Below, piece after piece: positions 61,130-64,000 of a DNA stretch of 64,000 nucleotides. Below the pieces are notes generated by a model. It did no database searches. It was not told the DNA's origin and was given only the letters and a program-made list of their open reading frames with translations. The stretch lies in contig NZ_DS990119.1 in NCBI RefSeq assembly GCF_000187895.1, positions 248,001 through 312,000 of the forward strand, written 5' to 3'. A program made the position numbers and the translations under genes. Every line of letters begins with the position of its first letter. Within the stretch, counting starts at the first letter, position 1. The stretch comes from Phocaeicola plebeius DSM 17135. GTDB lineage: Bacteria; Bacteroidota; Bacteroidia; Bacteroidales; Bacteroidaceae.

Positions 61130-64000
61130 TTAAAAGCTAATATTAGCACCAAAGTTTATCTGTTTCGTATTCGGATAACTCTTTAACGCAAAGTTTGTTC
61201 CTTCAATATCCATCGGCAATGCACTCCAGAAGAAGAGATTGTTTCCATTCACGTACAAGCGTAAATTCGAAATGGACAGTTTATTTACCCAAGACTTAGG
61301 GAAAGTATAACTTAGTTCGGCTGTTTTCAAACGCAGGTAAGAACCATCATAGAAAACTGAACTTCCTGTAGGACTTTTTGCAGCCATACTCAATGCACGA
61401 TAAGTTCCGTCTCCATGATATTCCGGAGTCCAGGTTTCATTCAAATTTCGTTCGTACACACAATCTGAATTAAAATCAAATTCTGCAATATCGTATGCAT
61501 TGACTGATACATTATATGCCCCATAGAACTGACAGCTCAAACTCCATCCTTTATAGCTTACTCCCACAGAAAAGCTATAGGTGTTCTGCGGGTAAGTAGA
61601 ATATCCCCACGGACATCCGTCGTTATCATTGATTATACCATCACCATTATAATCCAGCATTCTATACTGTCCAGGCAGCAAAGTGGCATTTGTGCTAGCA
61701 TTCTCATACATTACACCGGTATACATATCATCCCAACTTTGGATAATTCCTGTAACCACCTGTGGCTTTATCTGTCCAATTGAATAGCCTGCAGCCTTCT
61801 GATAATCTGGTTTCAGTTCGGGATCTTCCTTGTAAACAATCTTATTTTTAGCTACCGTCCAGCTATAAGAGCCCCACACTCCCCAGTCTTTCCAGTTTTT
61901 CTGCATTTTGAATTCCAGTTCCGCACCATGAGAATCTACGCTACCCAGGTTGGCTGCCGGCGGAGTTTGTCCAAAGAAATCAGGAACACTTCGGTCATCA
62001 GCACCAATCAGCATATCATAACGATGCTCATTGAATATATCAATATTAGCTGTAATCAAGTTGTTAAACAACCCCAATTCAATACCATAGTTTTGTTTTC
62101 TGGCCTTTTCCCATCTTAAATCCGGATTACCCGGTGTACCTTCTGCAAAAATAGGATAAGGAGTTTTTGAAGGAGAAGGATATCCAAAATTTGGATACAT
62201 ACCTAATATGTCATCTACTTCATTCCAAGTGGTTACATACGGCCACTGTCCTACTCCCGGCAAATTGTCATTACCAACCAGACCGATAGAATATTTCAGT
62301 TTCAAATTAGAAACAAAAGGCAGATATTCTTTCATGAAATTCTCCTCACTTACTCGCCAGCCAAGGGCCAATGAGGGGAAGAAGTCAAATTTATGTCCCG
62401 GACCAAACTTCTCGGAGCCATTATATGCCGCATTGACTTCTGCTAAATATTTACCGTCATAATCGTATGTCACACGTCCTACCCAGTCTTCACGTTTACT
62501 TGGCCATACACTACCAGTAGCATATTCTTGACGACTAAACAATGCCAAAGCTCCTACATTGTGCACCCCAAAGCGTCGATTATAAGAAAGAGACATCTCA
62601 TAATACATATTTCTTCGAGTTTGATTAGCCGTTGTTTCATTCAAGTACTCCGTAGAATAGCCCAACGGATCCGGATAAAAATCAAATCCATCACTACCTG
62701 TGTCCGGTATTTCATATACCCATTCTCCTTTATCCTTATCCCACATCTTTCTCATGTAGTTTGTCAACGGATCTGTAATCTGCTGTCCTAAAGAAGTAAA
62801 ATAGTTATCAAAAGAGAAACGTCCTTTAAAACTCAATCCTTTTGTGATGAAATCCAGATTCTGCTGCAATTCAAAGTCGGTTGTAATAGAGGTACGGTTA
62901 GTCACCTTAGTACCATTAGCCATCATATAGAAATATCCGTTGAAACCTAAACGGTCAGATTCAGGATCATCCATACCATAAATACCATCATCATAAACCG
63001 GCAGAGGTGTGGACGGAGAATATTTATATACAGAATACCACATATTGTGAATACCGTTTGCAGGAGTCTGCTGCTTACCATAGTATCCGCTCAAATTCAC
63101 TTTAAACTTCGTAGACTTTGTCAAATTAAAATCAAGATTCGTACGGAAGTTAAAACGGTCATATCGGAAAGCAGGACTATATCCACGTGAGTTGTCGCCG
63201 GTATCAAATATATCGCCATCATATATATAGCCCAACGAGGTAAAGTATTTTACGAAATCAGTACCTCCTGAAATATTGACATTATATTTGGTAGAATATG
63301 CCGCATCTTTCAACATGTAATCCTGCCAATCTACATTCGTATATTTGTCCGGTTCAAGCTGATTTCTATAAAGCTCAAGTTCATTCGCTGTCGTAAAGTA
63401 CTTCCAATACTGATTCCCATACAAAGGCAACTCATTAACAATAGCATAATTACGCCCTACACGTCCGGTATAGGAATCCATAGGCTTTTCCACCTTTGAC
63501 AAGGATTTAATAGCCACGTTCGCTTCAGCAGTTACTTTAGTTTTTCCTTTTTCGCCTCGTTTGGTGTTAATCAAGATAACTCCATTCGCACCTTTCACAC
63601 CAAACACAGCCGTAGCCGAAGCATCTTTCAACACTGAAAAACTCTCGATTTCATTTACATCAATGTCATTCATGGAACGTTCCATACCATCGACCAGAAT
63701 AAGTGGTTGTGCATTATTCCAGGTATTCATACCACGAATCAGGATTTGTGAATCTTTTCCATATTCACCACCTCCACCCGGATTACCATTCGAAGTCATT
63801 ACAGTTACTCCAGGCATAGCGCCACTTAGCGCATCAGTCAAATTAGATACTGCCCCTTTTGATTTCAATTTATCACCGGTCACTTGGGCAATAGAACCAA
63901 CTACACTTTCCTTTTTCTGTTGTCCATAACCTACTACTACCACTTCTTCGAGCACTTCCGAACTTTCCTTCATCACCACTTTGATTACACCAGATTGTAC
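61130..64000 (-). CDS. susC: SusC-family TonB-dependent transporter (pair 3), N-terminus beyond window
   Basis: The frame is open to the right edge; 956 residues are visible, starting VQSGVIKVVMKESSEVLEEVVVVGYG. That is the end of the carboxypeptidase-D-like domain and the TonB box, so signal peptide and most of that domain lie outside. Plug (NLTDALSGAMPGVTVMTSNG, then LILVDGMERSMNDI and VILINTKRGEKG) and a full barrel follow, ending QINFGANISF. A start at an internal ATG near the edge is unlikely. Confidence 0.95.
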   Translation of the reverse strand, partial: VQSGVIKVVMKESSEVLEEVVVVGYGQQKKESVVGSIAQVTGDKLKSKGAVSNLTDALSGAMPGVTVMTSNGNPGGGGEYGKDSQILIRGMNTWNNAQPLILVDGMERSMNDIDVNEIESFSVLKDASATAVFGVKGANGVILINTKRGEKGKTKVTAEANVAIKSLSKVEKPMDSYTGRVGRNYAIVNELPLYGNQYWKYFTTANELELYRNQLEPDKYTNVDWQDYMLKDAAYSTKYNVNISGGTDFVKYFTSLGYIYDGDIFDTGDNSRGYSPAFRYDRFNFRTNLDFNLTKSTKFKVNLSGYYGKQQTPANGIHNMWYSVYKYSPSTPLPVYDDGIYGMDDPESDRLGFNGYFYMMANGTKVTNRTSITTDFELQQNLDFITKGLSFKGRFSFDNYFTSLGQQITDPLTNYMRKMWDKDKGEWVYEIPDTGSDGFDFYPDPLGYSTEYLNETTANQTRRNMYYEMSLSYNRRFGVHNVGALALFSRQEYATGSVWPSKREDWVGRVTYDYDGKYLAEVNAAYNGSEKFGPGHKFDFFPSLALGWRVSEENFMKEYLPFVSNLKLKYSIGLVGNDNLPGVGQWPYVTTWNEVDDILGMYPNFGYPSPSKTPYPIFAEGTPGNPDLRWEKARKQNYGIELGLFNNLITANIDIFNEHRYDMLIGADDRSVPDFFGQTPPAANLGSVDSHGAELEFKMQKNWKDWGVWGSYSWTVAKNKIVYKEDPELKPDYQKAAGYSIGQIKPQVVTGIIQSWDDMYTGVMYENASTNATLLPGQYRMLDYNGDGIINDNDGCPWGYSTYPQNTYSFSVGVSYKGWSLSCQFYGAYNVSVNAYDIAEFDFNSDCVYERNLNETWTPEYHGDGTYRALSMAAKSPTGSSVFYDGSYLRLKTAELSYTFPKSWVNKLSISNLRLYVNGNNLFFWSALPMDIEGTNFALKSYPNTKQINFGANISF

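Overview
The window looks like chromosomal DNA of a gut Bacteroidaceae bacterium (Bacteroides or Phocaeicola type). The signs are SusC/SusD pairs, a hybrid two-component regulator, serine-type sulfatases, Bacteroides promoter elements (TTTG ... TAnnTTTG) and the characteristic integrase/HTH end of a Bacteroides mobile element. The left third is more AT-rich and mosaic; the right two thirds form one large polysaccharide utilisation locus (PUL). No rRNA, tRNA or CRISPR array was seen.

Positions 1-1949: end of an integrated element that continues off the left edge. It carries a partial tyrosine recombinase and a zinc-ribbon protein with four excisionase-like helix-turn-helix modules, flanked by inverted and direct repeats. 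A BspA-like leucine-rich-repeat reading frame stops abruptly next to it, as if cut by the insertion.

Positions 1950-12731: a defence/addiction-rich stretch. It holds an unknown 725-residue acidic protein, a HipBA toxin-antitoxin pair with an operator, an AbiEi-type antitoxin gene that seems to have lost its toxin, a lone AAA_15-type ATPase, decayed sequence, and a complete AbiEi-AbiEii pair to which a metallophosphoesterase gene is fused by overlap. A perfect 17-bp inverted repeat covers the promoter of that three-gene unit.

Positions 13088-19749: a four-gene operon behind a consensus promoter: a secreted WD40-like/caspase protein, a secreted Sel1-repeat protein, a CHASE2 membrane protein without an output domain, and a small secreted unknown protein. 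All four appear to work outside the cytoplasm. This is the best candidate in the window for an undescribed sensing/proteolysis system.

Positions 20931-64000: the PUL. A hybrid two-component regulator and a GH49-like beta-helix hydrolase lie on the minus strand. A divergent plus-strand operon encodes GH2, sulfatase, GH27, a nucleoside-hydrolase-like/GH43-like fusion and a second sulfatase. It ends at a bidirectional terminator facing a long minus-strand operon: SusC-SusD, GH2, a beta-sandwich protein, a frameshifted lipoprotein, a GH43-like protein, a second GH49-like protein and a GH36-like protein. To the right, also minus strand, are GH43-sulfatase and then SusC-SusD-SusC-SusD-surface lipoprotein. 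Alpha- and beta-galactosidase-type families together with three sulfatases suggest a sulfated, galactose-containing glycan, but the substrate cannot be fixed from sequence alone. A GTACAAAT-type motif recurs in several PUL intergenic regions and may be the regulator's site.
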